Shown in pieces: positions 37,895 through 49,242 of a stretch of DNA of 64,000 bases. The DNA is taken from NCBI GenBank assembly GCA_027459485.1, contig DAIDIG010000006.1:1-64000 (forward strand), read 5' to 3'. This DNA comes from Bdellovibrionales bacterium. Lineage in GTDB: Bacteria > Bdellovibrionota > Bdellovibrionia > Bdellovibrionales > UBA1609. Each line of letters begins with the position of its first letter. Within the stretch, counting starts at the first letter, position 1. The notes beneath the pieces were generated by a model. The model did not search any database. It was not told the origin of the DNA and was given only the letters and a program-made list of their open reading frames with translations. Both the position numbers and the translations under genes were made by a program.

Positions 37895-38575
37895 GTGGAG
37901 CACGCCAAATTCACCATCAAACTCATTACCTTTCTTTCAGGCCTGTCGGGGTTCAGGGCCTACGTCTTGATTTTCGGCGTGCTTGCATCGTGTGGTCTGG
38001 GTGTGCCCATACCTGAAGACGTCACTCTTATCTCGGCTGGGGTCCTGGCTGCGCTCGGGAGCATTCACCTGCCCGGCGCCATTCTAGTTTGCGTGGTCGG
38101 GGTCATGATTGGTGACGCGTTCTTATTTTTTCTCGGCCGCAGGTTCGGCTATCGCGTATTTAAATTGCCGATCTTTCGATCGATCTTTACCGAAAGTCGA
38201 ATTCAAATTGCGCGACAGAAAGTTTTGCACAATTCAAAGTTCATTTGTTTTACAACGCGATTTTTACCGGGCCTGCGAGCCCCGATTTTTCTCACGGCCG
38301 GCATCATGGGCGTCCGCCCTCGATCTTTTTTACTTCTCGATGGCAGCGCCGCGCTCATCAGCGTGCCGATTTGGCTCTATGTAGGCTGGTTTTTCGGCAG
38401 CAATTTAGATCAAGCCCTGAACATCGCCATCCGTATGCAACGTTACTTGGTTGCCGGCGTGTTGGTGTTGTTTGCGCTTTACGTGTGGTTCAAGTCGTGG
38501 GAGGCCAAACGAGAGCGCAAGATTTTGGAGCAATCAGATAAGCCGCCGATCCCGAGTGAAATCGAAGGCGAGTAG
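37895..38575 (+). CDS. DedA family membrane protein (probable GTG start 37895)
   Basis: GLGVPIPEDVTLISAGVLA...GDAFLFFLGRRFG...RFLPGLRAPIFLTAGIMGV. Confidence 0.9.
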   Translation: MEHAKFTIKLITFLSGLSGFRAYVLIFGVLASCGLGVPIPEDVTLISAGVLAALGSIHLPGAILVCVVGVMIGDAFLFFLGRRFGYRVFKLPIFRSIFTESRIQIARQKVLHNSKFICFTTRFLPGLRAPIFLTAGIMGVRPRSFLLLDGSAALISVPIWLYVGWFFGSNLDQALNIAIRMQRYLVAGVLVLFALYVWFKSWEAKRERKILEQSDKPPIPSEIEGE

Positions 38576-38597
38576 ATAACGTTCCGCTCACTTAAGC

Positions 38598-39716
38598 TTA
38601 ACCGCCCCACGTAAAGCCAATCGAAAAGATCGTCGTACTCGTCGATACGTCGACGCCGGTTGGCGTGGCGCCGGTGACTGGATCCAACGCGCTGGCCGTT
38701 CCTGCGTAGATAGACTTATCGTAGCGCTCGGTGAGCTTCCAAAAAACTTCGTAACTTCGGTCGAGCATGAATTCCTGACCGAAGCCGAATTTCACGGCGT
38801 AGGCCGAGGGACTGCTGCCGCTTGAAACGGAGACACCTGTTGTGTGCTCGGAGACATTGAGCTTCGGTAATATGTCCGAGCTTAAAATCCAGGCGCGCGT
38901 CGGGGTAATCGGATATTTCATCAGAATGCCAAGATCAATACCCGACATTTCGATACCAATTCGATTGGGGTCACTTTTTGCAACGTTCATCTGATAATCG
39001 TTGTAACCCAAACTGAAAGTTAAGCTCGGCGATTTGCGCGAATCAGACATGTAGGCGCGATAACTAAGGGCGGCGTTAAATATTTGGGTCGTCGCTTCAG
39101 TCGGTTGACTGCCTGATGGTGAATCTTCGATATCGCCGCCAAGTGAAGTGAAGTAGTTGAAGTTTAGCCCCAAGTTTGGGTTGAACCAGAAGTCAGCTTT
39201 GGCGTCGATCGATGGCCCGCTTGAAAAGTAGCGGCGGTACCAGTAATTACTGGCGGCGCCGGCGTAGAAAACTCCGGGGGCAATCGTTAAATCGGCAATG
39301 TTGTAGCGCGAGTCTTCGGGATACACACCGGGCGGCAACGGCGAATACCAATGAGGGGGCGTCAGCTGGGGTGATGCCGGTTGTGCGACGACGGATGCTG
39401 CGGCCTGTGACTGGGCTGCAGCGACTGGCGGTGTAGGCGCCGGTGCAGTTACAGTTTTGGCCGGTGCCTTCGCCTGTGCTTGCGCCTGCGCAGCCGCTGA
39501 CGCTGCTGGGGCCTGCTGTGCCGCCTCAACGCGCCGACGTGTTTGAGCTTGAGGCCGAGTCACATACCGACTTGAGTCGAGGCCTGAGTCTTCAGATTCG
39601 CTAGAGTGAAGAAGTAACGACGTGGCCGGATCTATTTGGGCAGCGGCTTTCAACGAATAACTCGCAAGTCCGCAAATAATGGCGATTAGGAAATACCGGG
39701 CAAAGTGACTTTTCAC
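38598..39716 (-). CDS. Predicted outer-membrane beta-barrel-like protein with Ala/Gln/Pro-rich N-terminal linker
   Basis: Signal peptide, low-complexity linker, C-terminal alternating strand pattern ending ...SIGFTWGG. Confidence 0.65.
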   Translation of the reverse strand: MKSHFARYFLIAIICGLASYSLKAAAQIDPATSLLLHSSESEDSGLDSSRYVTRPQAQTRRRVEAAQQAPAASAAAQAQAQAKAPAKTVTAPAPTPPVAAAQSQAAASVVAQPASPQLTPPHWYSPLPPGVYPEDSRYNIADLTIAPGVFYAGAASNYWYRRYFSSGPSIDAKADFWFNPNLGLNFNYFTSLGGDIEDSPSGSQPTEATTQIFNAALSYRAYMSDSRKSPSLTFSLGYNDYQMNVAKSDPNRIGIEMSGIDLGILMKYPITPTRAWILSSDILPKLNVSEHTTGVSVSSGSSPSAYAVKFGFGQEFMLDRSYEVFWKLTERYDKSIYAGTASALDPVTGATPTGVDVSTSTTIFSIGFTWGG

Positions 39717-39777
39717 GAAAGCCGTTTCGGAATTTTTGCCGCTTGTCTTGACCGCGATTGATCGCGAGAATCAAATT

Positions 39778-41340
39778 ATGCGAGCAATTTCGCTTACGAC
39801 CATCGTCTTGGTAGCCCTGGCAGGTATTTCAGTCAGAGCGTGGGCGCAAGATCAATCGAACTATCGCAGCGACGTCGACTCGGCGCTCACAGTTCGCTCT
39901 ATCGCGCTTTTGCCCGTATTCGACAACTTGCAGGGTGTTTACTCTCGCCCAGTTGAAAAAGACCTGACAAAAATTCTTCAGAATTCTCATCACTTCAATT
40001 ACATCGATGCGAATTATGCCGGGCCCATCACGACTCCCGACGAACTTGAAGAAGATTCTTCATCGGTGCAAAAAATATTTTCGAATTTCTCGGCCGACGC
40101 ATTCGTCGCAGTCAGTATTTCAAAAGGCCCTGCTGGCATCAGTATGAAGATGGATATGTTCCTTAAAAGCGACCAGAGCTTGATCGCTCAAGTCGCGGAC
40201 TCGAACATACAAGCATTTGACACGGTTTCAATCGAGCATAGGGCCGAGAAAATGTTGCGCGAGCTGCTCAAGAAGCTCCCATACAGCGGGCTCATATTGA
40301 GTCGCGAGGGCACGCGCGTCACCGTCAATCTCGGCAGCCTTGATGGAGTAAAACCGAACGAAGTGCTTTCGGTGATCGAAATCATCAAAGTGAAGCGGCA
40401 CCCGAAATTTGGGTTTCTTGTCGGCTCAGACAAAGAAATCATCGGGCAAGTCCGCCTTTTAAAAGTTGATCAAACTTTGAGCTTCGGTCGCATTGCGGAT
40501 GAAGTCGAAGCCGGCGCCATTCAGGTCAATTCTAAAATCGCCCCGATTGAGGCCGTCGTTTATACCAACACCAATTCACTTTCAAATCTTCAAACACCCG
40601 AAGATCTGCTGATGTCTGAACCAGGCGCCAAAGCTAATTACGGCAAGAATCCGTCGGCGTGGGTGCCGACGCGTGTGCCGACCTTCGGCATGGTGGGCGC
40701 GCGCATCGGCGTCGGCAAGTTCACTGAAAACGCGCCCAATTCACTGAATGATTCCGACTCGTTTTACCCATCGATTTATTTAGACGGGGAACTCTGGCTC
40801 ACGTCGGTATGGAGTGCGCACGCGCACATTGAACAAGGCATCATTTCAACGAGTAACCCCGTATCGGGCGGGTCACCTTCGACTTTGTCACACCGGCTTT
40901 CAATGTACGATTTTTTGTTGGGTTATAATGTGCGATTGGCCGATGTGACCAATGCGCCGAAATTTGAATTTTTATTTGGTTACAGCTCGTACGATATGTT
41001 CGTCGATCAATCGACTCCGGCGGGTATCACTTCGAAAACCTATTCAGGCCCGGAGATCGGCGTTTCGGGCTGGTACCCCATTGCGCCGAGTTCGCCGTAT
41101 GGTCTTGGCGCCAATTTTTACTACATGATTTCGCCGAATTTGAGCGAGACGCCGTCATCGTCGGGTTCATCAAGTAACCGCGCCACACAGTTTGGCGTAT
41201 TTTTAGATAAGCAACTGCACGTCAATCTGAAGGCCCGCTTCGAACTCGATTTCGACATTTTCGCCAGCAATTTTTCGGGTGGATCAACTTCCAGCCAAGA
41301 ATCCGACGTTTTTTCTGGCGGTCTTTACTACATGTTCTAG
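39778..41340 (+). CDS. Predicted outer-membrane beta-barrel-like protein, paralogous in its C-terminal half to 38598-39716
   Basis: Signal peptide from Met 39778; C-terminus ends ...GGLYYMF; FGYSSYDMFVDQS...WYPIAPSSPYGLG aligns with LGYNDYQMNVAKS...KYPITPTRAWILS. Confidence 0.65.
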   Translation: MRAISLTTIVLVALAGISVRAWAQDQSNYRSDVDSALTVRSIALLPVFDNLQGVYSRPVEKDLTKILQNSHHFNYIDANYAGPITTPDELEEDSSSVQKIFSNFSADAFVAVSISKGPAGISMKMDMFLKSDQSLIAQVADSNIQAFDTVSIEHRAEKMLRELLKKLPYSGLILSREGTRVTVNLGSLDGVKPNEVLSVIEIIKVKRHPKFGFLVGSDKEIIGQVRLLKVDQTLSFGRIADEVEAGAIQVNSKIAPIEAVVYTNTNSLSNLQTPEDLLMSEPGAKANYGKNPSAWVPTRVPTFGMVGARIGVGKFTENAPNSLNDSDSFYPSIYLDGELWLTSVWSAHAHIEQGIISTSNPVSGGSPSTLSHRLSMYDFLLGYNVRLADVTNAPKFEFLFGYSSYDMFVDQSTPAGITSKTYSGPEIGVSGWYPIAPSSPYGLGANFYYMISPNLSETPSSSGSSSNRATQFGVFLDKQLHVNLKARFELDFDIFASNFSGGSTSSQESDVFSGGLYYMF

Positions 41341-41372
41341 AGCCCTCTGACCTGTCGGCGGGCATTAGAAAT

Positions 41373-41397
41373 AAAAAGGGCCGCCAAACGGCAGCCC
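41373..41397 (-). terminator. groEL Rho-independent terminator
   Basis: Minus strand GGGCTGCCGTTTGGCGGCCCTTTTT. Confidence 0.88.
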
Positions 41398-41426
41398 TTC
41401 GCTCGAACTTAAATTTTAGTATCTGA

Positions 41427-43389
<1,963 letters not shown>

Positions 43390-43446
43390 AAAATGAACCT
43401 CCTGGGTTTCGTTTATTGGAACCATAAAAATATGTTAAAGCGCCAA

Positions 43447-43476
43447 TCAATATGGACTTCGTTCATAGACTGTCAA
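43447..43476 (-). promoter_or_regulatory. groESL sigma70-like promoter TTGACA-N18-TATTGA
   Basis: TTGACA (minus 43476-43471), TATTGA (minus 43452-43447). Confidence 0.5.
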
Positions 43477-43511
43477 GGTATCAGGATGCAATTTTTAATA
43501 ACCGCCCGGCC

Positions 43512-43946
43512 TTATGTGCCGTTTTTAGACTTGAGGTACATGTTGAGAAGGTCGGCCACTTCATCCCGGCTGAGCGAATTCGCGATTTCCTGTAATGCGG
43601 TCGGAGTGGGCGCAAATTGCCGCAGATAAATCGAGATGTAATCGTCTTCAGTCAAGTTATGGACAACGCTTGCATCGGCAATTGCGTTTCGGAGCTGCTC
43701 CCCGAGGTGTTTTATTGCTTCGGATTGATCACCCGGTAGCTGCCTTAACAGCACAACTCTGTTGTTAAGCCGGGCCACGCGGTTGTCGGCAGCTAGAATT
43801 TCACGATCCTTCCATTCGGGAAAGCTCAGAACGCGCACAGGCTTCAGTTTAAGTTGTGCCGCAAATGTAGGGGTTGCAAGACCCAAAGAAGAGAGCGTGA
43901 GTAAAATTGCAATCCAAGTATTGGCGGTCATTTGAAATACTTTCAC
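43512..43946 (-). CDS. Hypothetical secreted protein
   Basis: Signal peptide MTANTWIAILLTLSSLGLATPTFAA. Confidence 0.65.
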   Translation of the reverse strand: MKVFQMTANTWIAILLTLSSLGLATPTFAAQLKLKPVRVLSFPEWKDREILAADNRVARLNNRVVLLRQLPGDQSEAIKHLGEQLRNAIADASVVHNLTEDDYISIYLRQFAPTPTALQEIANSLSRDEVADLLNMYLKSKNGT

Positions 43947-44215
43947 CTTTCTACGGTCGGCAAGGCAGCCAGCGCTCTCGCTAGCCTTGTCTTATAACGC
44001 TTCGCAATATACATGCCGAGCGGCTAGGCAGTGTCTCTTTGTTTAAAACTGCAATTGTACATTTATTAAGCACAAATCTTGGCACCAGGTGACTGATAAT
44101 GACACTGGATTTGAGGTGACATATTGTTCGCGCAATAAATTAGTGTGTAATTCCTTCTTGATTTCGGCTGGAATTGCAATCAAGCCTCCAAGAAAAGATA
44201 TTTTTCACAATGCTT

Positions 44216-44680
44216 CTATTGAGTAGCTGGTTCCTTCAAGGATTGCATAACGAGATGGATCAGTCCGCGGTTTAGGCGTAATATTTTTTGGTTGTCTTCA
44301 GTATCGTTGGCCAAGCATGGCGTGAACTTTCGATCGCTCGCGTAATCACAAGTATAGGAGAGGCGAACCTTCACAGATCCACCCTCTTGTCTGATTTGCA
44401 CGGTCTGCTGAGCCGCGATTCTTTCGCCATTGTGAGTAAATGAAAATTGGCGTGGCTCTGTTACGAGCAATCCAATGCCTTGATCTTCGAGCGCTATTTT
44501 ATATTTATATTTGCCTAATTTCGTGCGCAAATCGCTGAATATTTGAGACGTACTTCGATCCGTCGAGAGTAGCACTTGGGTCGGTTTCAGATAGTCCGAG
44601 TTTGCAGCGCAGCCGGTTAGTCTGCAAAAAATTAACATTAGCAGTACGGGCAAAGCCAAAATTTTGATCTGATGGGGCAT
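44216..44680 (-). CDS. Hypothetical lipoprotein
   Basis: Signal peptide with lipobox RLTGCAANS. Confidence 0.7.
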   Translation of the reverse strand: MPHQIKILALPVLLMLIFCRLTGCAANSDYLKPTQVLLSTDRSTSQIFSDLRTKLGKYKYKIALEDQGIGLLVTEPRQFSFTHNGERIAAQQTVQIRQEGGSVKVRLSYTCDYASDRKFTPCLANDTEDNQKILRLNRGLIHLVMQSLKEPATQ

Positions 44681-44713
44681 GCGCCTTTATCGGTCCTAAG
44701 GCGTCAGAATTTG

Positions 44714-44738
44714 AGACAATTTCTAAACCCAATTGTCT
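44714..44738. promoter_or_regulatory. Inverted repeat AGACAATT-N9-AATTGTCT in divergent intergenic region
   Basis: Perfect 8-bp arms between the lipoprotein (-) and hybrid kinase (+). Confidence 0.5.
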
Positions 44739-44856
44739 TGTCGTCTAGATTTGAGATGCAAAACAAATCAAGTTGAAACACTTTGGCGGCGAAACGCGAC
44801 AAACGGCCGTATAGTCATTACGATGATAATACTGTACGCGTAAACAAAGGGGTACG

Positions 44857-46566
44857 TTGTTGAGCCGATGCGCCAAATTTTATGCTATTTTTAACTTAAT
44901 GCTACTGGCAGCAGGCATGGTTACATGGATCATCTCGCCACCCCAAACCTGGCATTCTTCTACAGTTATTTTATGCGGTATTTTTATGGTCTCTGCCGGA
45001 ATAAATACTTTTGCACTTATTCGGTTTGGAATTGATTCGCTTCAGCTCGCGTGCAAGGCGCATGGATTTGTTGTCGATCGCATAGTCAATCTACGTAGAC
45101 CATTGCAGGGCCTTGTCGGTATACAGGACTTGTTTTCAAGCGATAAATCTCCAGTTGAACCTAAAGAATACCTTGAGATCGCGGATTTCTGTGCGCGCCA
45201 CCTCATTAGACAGCTCGACCGGATGCAATTTTTTTCCGAGTTAGCGCAAGGCCTAATTGGGTCGCGTCCAAGACGGTCAAATCTGCGCGAAATCGTGCGC
45301 AATGCCATAGATGTCGCGCGCGAACAGGCAAATAATCGCGATGTTACGATTACTGAAGAATGGGAATTTTCAGTACCGGATGAAGTTTCGGTGGATGATC
45401 GACTTCTGACGAAGGCATTGACTGAGCTCCTAGACAATGCAGCTCAATACGGGGGAGGTTACCCGGTTGTTCTTCGAATCTCACACCAACCCGGCCAGCT
45501 CACATTTTCAGTCTCCGATCATGGCCCCGGTCTTTCGCGAGAGCAAGACGCAGCTTTAGCGGAGGTTTCAGGCGACCGATCGACCGCATGGGATAAAGTC
45601 CGATCAGGCCTGGGTCTTTTTATAATTCGACAAATAAGTAACGCTCTTAATGCCAGTATCGACATTAAATCGCAAAAAGGTGCAGGTGCAGCCGTCACAC
45701 TCAAATTCCCTTTAAAAACGACGGATCAGCACATCGTATCGTACGAACCGCGACGAGTTTCGAAATCGCATCGGCGGCCACTCCATGCGCTCATTGCAGA
45801 TGACGATGAGATCACTTCAAAAGTGACGCGCGCAATTCTTCAGTCGCTTGATATCACGACAACTGTCGCCAAAGACGGGAAAGAAGCTGTCGCAGCGGCG
45901 CAAAAACATTCTTTTGATATTATTTTCATGGATATTGAAATGCCTGTTTTGGATGGGTGGCAAGCGTCGAGTATTATTCTCAATGATCTCTCGTTGCACA
46001 AACGTCCGCACGTCGTGGCGTTTACGTCGAATTGCCGTCAAGAAGACCGGGACAAAGCACGAAGCCTTGGCCTTTTTGATCTTGTCGCGAAACCTGCCCA
46101 CCTCGAGGAAATTAGAGAGATCGTTCAAAAAGTTCAAGAAACCCGCGAGTCAACTGACAAAATCGGCGACAGCATCAGTGAAAATTTAAAATGTATTGTC
46201 AGTAAAGATTCGGACCCAAACTCACTCGTGAATATAGCTGAGCTAAAAAATCGCTTTGGCGGGAATCAAGCGATGTGCCAGAGTGTTCTTGCAAATGCAG
46301 CCCAAATAATTTCGGTTGAAATCGACCGGATGGCCGATGCTTTGTCTTGCCGCGATGAAGCGAAACTTTCGTCAGCCGTCCACAAAATGCAAGGCGAGTT
46401 CGCGGTCATATTGTGCTCCTGCGGGGTGAGCCTCTGTCAAAAATTCGCCGCCTCGGCCCACATTCAAGATTGGGATATGCTTGAGCGCGATTTTATCGCG
46501 TTAGCTGAAATGGTCGAACAATTACATAGTGAACTCGATACGTCTTCGACCGCGCTCGCCGCCTAA
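44857..46566 (+). CDS. Membrane-bound hybrid histidine kinase-like protein: HATPase, REC, Hpt-like (TTG start)
   Basis: Two TMs; ELLDNAAQY, DHGPGL, GLGLFI; REC IADDDE...IIFMDIEMPVLDGW...AKP; Hpt-like AVHKMQGEF; SD AAGGGG. Confidence 0.88.
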   Translation: MLSRCAKFYAIFNLMLLAAGMVTWIISPPQTWHSSTVILCGIFMVSAGINTFALIRFGIDSLQLACKAHGFVVDRIVNLRRPLQGLVGIQDLFSSDKSPVEPKEYLEIADFCARHLIRQLDRMQFFSELAQGLIGSRPRRSNLREIVRNAIDVAREQANNRDVTITEEWEFSVPDEVSVDDRLLTKALTELLDNAAQYGGGYPVVLRISHQPGQLTFSVSDHGPGLSREQDAALAEVSGDRSTAWDKVRSGLGLFIIRQISNALNASIDIKSQKGAGAAVTLKFPLKTTDQHIVSYEPRRVSKSHRRPLHALIADDDEITSKVTRAILQSLDITTTVAKDGKEAVAAAQKHSFDIIFMDIEMPVLDGWQASSIILNDLSLHKRPHVVAFTSNCRQEDRDKARSLGLFDLVAKPAHLEEIREIVQKVQETRESTDKIGDSISENLKCIVSKDSDPNSLVNIAELKNRFGGNQAMCQSVLANAAQIISVEIDRMADALSCRDEAKLSSAVHKMQGEFAVILCSCGVSLCQKFAASAHIQDWDMLERDFIALAEMVEQLHSELDTSSTALAA

Positions 46567-47300
46567 ATGCCGTGAAGTCGACCGCCGTCGACCGCGATAT
46601 TTTGCCCTGTTATATATGCAGCCTTTTCGGATGCGAGAAACGCCGCGAGCTGGCCGATTTCTTGCGGCTCGCCGAGGCGCCCGGCCGGTACCATTTCGCG
46701 AATTTTTTCAGCCGGCCATTTGTTTTCTTGAATCCGCCGCGTGTTGATGTAGCCAGGTCGTATCGTATTTATGGTTATCCCGAACGGCGCCACTTCGTTG
46801 CTGATCGATTTACAAAGCCCTGTTAGCCCGGCGCGCAGGCCATTTGAGGTCGTAAGGCCCGCGATCGGCTCTTGCGCAGCGAGCGAGGTCACCATTATGA
46901 CACGCCCGTACTTTTGTTCTTTCATCGCCGGAAGTGCTTCATGTAAGGCCTCAACGACGCTCATCCATAGGCTTTGAAAGTCGCGGTGCCATTGTTCGCT
47001 TCGAACATCTAGAAACACGCCGCGAGCCGGTCCGCCAGTATTGGTCACGAGAATGTCGATGCGGCCGAAATCGGAAATAAATTGTTTAACTGCGAGTGCG
47101 GCAGCTCCGGGATTTGTTAAATCAGCGGCATAGGCTTGTGCGGCGCCGATTTCAGTTTTGATGGGCTCTAGAGTATCGAGATTTCGTGCAAGAATGCCCA
47201 CCCGCGCACCCTCCCGTACCAGCACTTCGGCGATGCCGCGGCCAATTCCCATAGAAGAACCGAAAACGAGCGCACATTTGCCTTTTAGGTTGAGATCCAT
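46563..47300 (-). CDS. Short-chain dehydrogenase/reductase
   Basis: ALVFGSSMGIGRGIAEVL, NTGGPARG, C-terminal GQNIAVDGG. Confidence 0.9.
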   Translation of the reverse strand: MDLNLKGKCALVFGSSMGIGRGIAEVLVREGARVGILARNLDTLEPIKTEIGAAQAYAADLTNPGAAALAVKQFISDFGRIDILVTNTGGPARGVFLDVRSEQWHRDFQSLWMSVVEALHEALPAMKEQKYGRVIMVTSLAAQEPIAGLTTSNGLRAGLTGLCKSISNEVAPFGITINTIRPGYINTRRIQENKWPAEKIREMVPAGRLGEPQEIGQLAAFLASEKAAYITGQNIAVDGGRLHGI

Positions 47301-47309
47301 GCCGTTCTC

Positions 47310-48326
47310 CTATTTAAAGCGACCTTCTTCGAGTCCAAGCCATTCGAGGGCCGACAGACCGAGTAATTGCCGTTCTACAGATTCTGAAAATTGCGCCGAT
47401 CGAATCAATTCGCCGGGTTTCGATTCGCCGAGCGGAAAAGGATAGTCGCTGCCAAGGCACACTCGATTCGCCCCGAAAAGATCGACAACGTATCTTAAGG
47501 CTGCTGTGTCATGCACGAGACTATCGACATAAAAATGTCCGATGAATTGATCGGGGTTTTCTGCACAATCCACAGCGCATAGATCGGGGCGAGAGCTAAA
47601 TCCGTGCGAAATCCGCCCATGTGTTATGGGAAACGCGCCGCCGCCGTGCGCGAACGCAAACCGAAGTTTCGGAAAGCGGCTCATAACGCCACCGAATATG
47701 AGACTACAAATCGCGCGAGCCACTTCGGCGGGCATGCCAACGAGCCATGGCAGCCAATATTTTTCCATCGATTTTTTGCCCATCATATCCCATGGGTGAA
47801 CAAAAATAGGGGCATTGAGACCTTCGCACGCTTCGTAGAATGGGAATAACTGAGGGTCCGACAAATTTAATTGATTAATGTTCGAGCCTATTTCGAACCC
47901 GGCGAGCCCCAACTTTTCTTTCGCGCGTATTAATTCTTTTACGGCGAGTGCCGGATCTTGTAAGGGGACCGTGCCGAGGCCAACGAGTCGATTCGGGTGT
48001 GCGCTGACGACCGAGGCCAAATGATCGTTTAAGAACTGCGAAACGTAAAGGCCGTCGTGGGGCTTTGCCCAATATGAAAACATGACGGGTACAGTCGAGA
48101 GAACTTGCACGGTTACATTGCTCGCGTCGCACTCCTTTAGGCGTTCGCTTGCATCAAAGGCATTCGGCTCCACTCGGCGAAAAAACTGGCCCTCGTCGTT
48201 GTACATATCGACGTGCCGGCATCCTGGGCTGTGGCGAAATTCCATAAATCCGCCGTAGCCGAATCGATCGCGAAATCTCGGGATTTCAGGCGGCAAAATG
48301 TGGGTGTGGATGTCGATTGTAAGCAT
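47310..48326 (-). CDS. 2-amino-3-carboxymuconate-6-semialdehyde decarboxylase (ACMSD)-like amidohydrolase
   Basis: TIDIHTHILPPEIP, FVHPWDMMG, FAHGGGAFP, CLGSDYPFPLGE; context. Confidence 0.9.
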   Translation of the reverse strand: MLTIDIHTHILPPEIPRFRDRFGYGGFMEFRHSPGCRHVDMYNDEGQFFRRVEPNAFDASERLKECDASNVTVQVLSTVPVMFSYWAKPHDGLYVSQFLNDHLASVVSAHPNRLVGLGTVPLQDPALAVKELIRAKEKLGLAGFEIGSNINQLNLSDPQLFPFYEACEGLNAPIFVHPWDMMGKKSMEKYWLPWLVGMPAEVARAICSLIFGGVMSRFPKLRFAFAHGGGAFPITHGRISHGFSSRPDLCAVDCAENPDQFIGHFYVDSLVHDTAALRYVVDLFGANRVCLGSDYPFPLGESKPGELIRSAQFSESVERQLLGLSALEWLGLEEGRFK

Positions 48327-48328
48327 AA

Positions 48329-48835
48329 CTAGCTTTTGCCGTTGAACTCGCCGCACTCAGGGCAGGTCGTGTGACGGCTACTGTAATACCTCTCAAACAC
48401 GGCGGGGAATTGCGTCTCAATGTCCGTTAATTCGAAATATTCTTCATAGAGTTTATGATGGCAATGCTTGCAAAACCAGAGTAGCCCATCGCGCTCACCT
48501 GCACGACGCTCGCGCTCGACGACAAGGCCAACGCTACCAGCCGGGCGCTGCGGTGAATGGGGCGTTTTCGGCGGCAATAAAAAAATGTCACCGGGGCGGA
48601 TTTCGATATCATGAAATTGACCGTCAGAAACCACTTTCAAAATAATTGTCCCTTCAATCTGAAAAAATAATTCTTCGCCTTCGTTGTAGTGGTAGTCGGT
48701 TCGTGAATTGGGGCCGCCGACAGCCATGACGATGAATTCGTGATCCTTCCAGATGCATTTGTTGCCGACCGGAGGTTTGAGCTCTTCGCGGTTTTCATTG
48801 ATCCATCTTTGTAACGGAACAGCTGACAATTTCAC
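48329..48835 (-). CDS. 3-hydroxyanthranilate 3,4-dioxygenase (GTG start overlapping upstream stop)
   Basis: [30 protein letters not shown]...[24 protein letters not shown]-terminal rubredoxin-like CxxC pairs. Confidence 0.95.
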   Translation of the reverse strand: MKLSAVPLQRWINENREELKPPVGNKCIWKDHEFIVMAVGGPNSRTDYHYNEGEELFFQIEGTIILKVVSDGQFHDIEIRPGDIFLLPPKTPHSPQRPAGSVGLVVERERRAGERDGLLWFCKHCHHKLYEEYFELTDIETQFPAVFERYYSSRHTTCPECGEFNGKS

Positions 48836-49242
48836 TCGTTGCCTCTCGCTTTGGCGGCGATACACTTCAGCTCGATGTCGATAGGTGTCGGTAATCTCGT
48901 GACTTCAACCGTCGTTCGGCACGGTTTGTTCGAGGCGAAATGCTCGGCGTAAATTTCGTTATACGTTTTAAAATCGCGCTGCATGTTAGTAAGAAATACC
49001 GTCACATCGACCAAGTCGTTCCAACTAAAGCCGGCATCTTCGAGAATCATTTTGACGTTGCGAAATACACTCTGACATTGGGCCGCTATCCCTTCGGGGA
49101 TGTCACTTGAACCGCGCACCCGCGGGCCCACTCCCGAAAGAAACAGGAAGTCGCCCACGCGTCGCGCGTGCGGGTACACGCCAACCGGCTCGGGCGCGCG
49201 TTTCGAGTTGACGCTGGTATCGTCTCGCGAATTGCGGGTCAT
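48832..49242 (-). CDS. RidA-family protein, probable 2-aminomuconate deaminase
   Basis: [22 protein letters not shown]...[25 protein letters not shown]...[11 protein letters not shown]; pathway context. Confidence 0.85.
   Translation of the reverse strand: MTRNSRDDTSVNSKRAPEPVGVYPHARRVGDFLFLSGVGPRVRGSSDIPEGIAAQCQSVFRNVKMILEDAGFSWNDLVDVTVFLTNMQRDFKTYNEIYAEHFASNKPCRTTVEVTRLPTPIDIELKCIAAKARGNE

Noticed and set aside
44080-44096. TTGGCACCAGGTGACTG considered as a sigma54 promoter
   Set aside because: No GC at the required -12 position.
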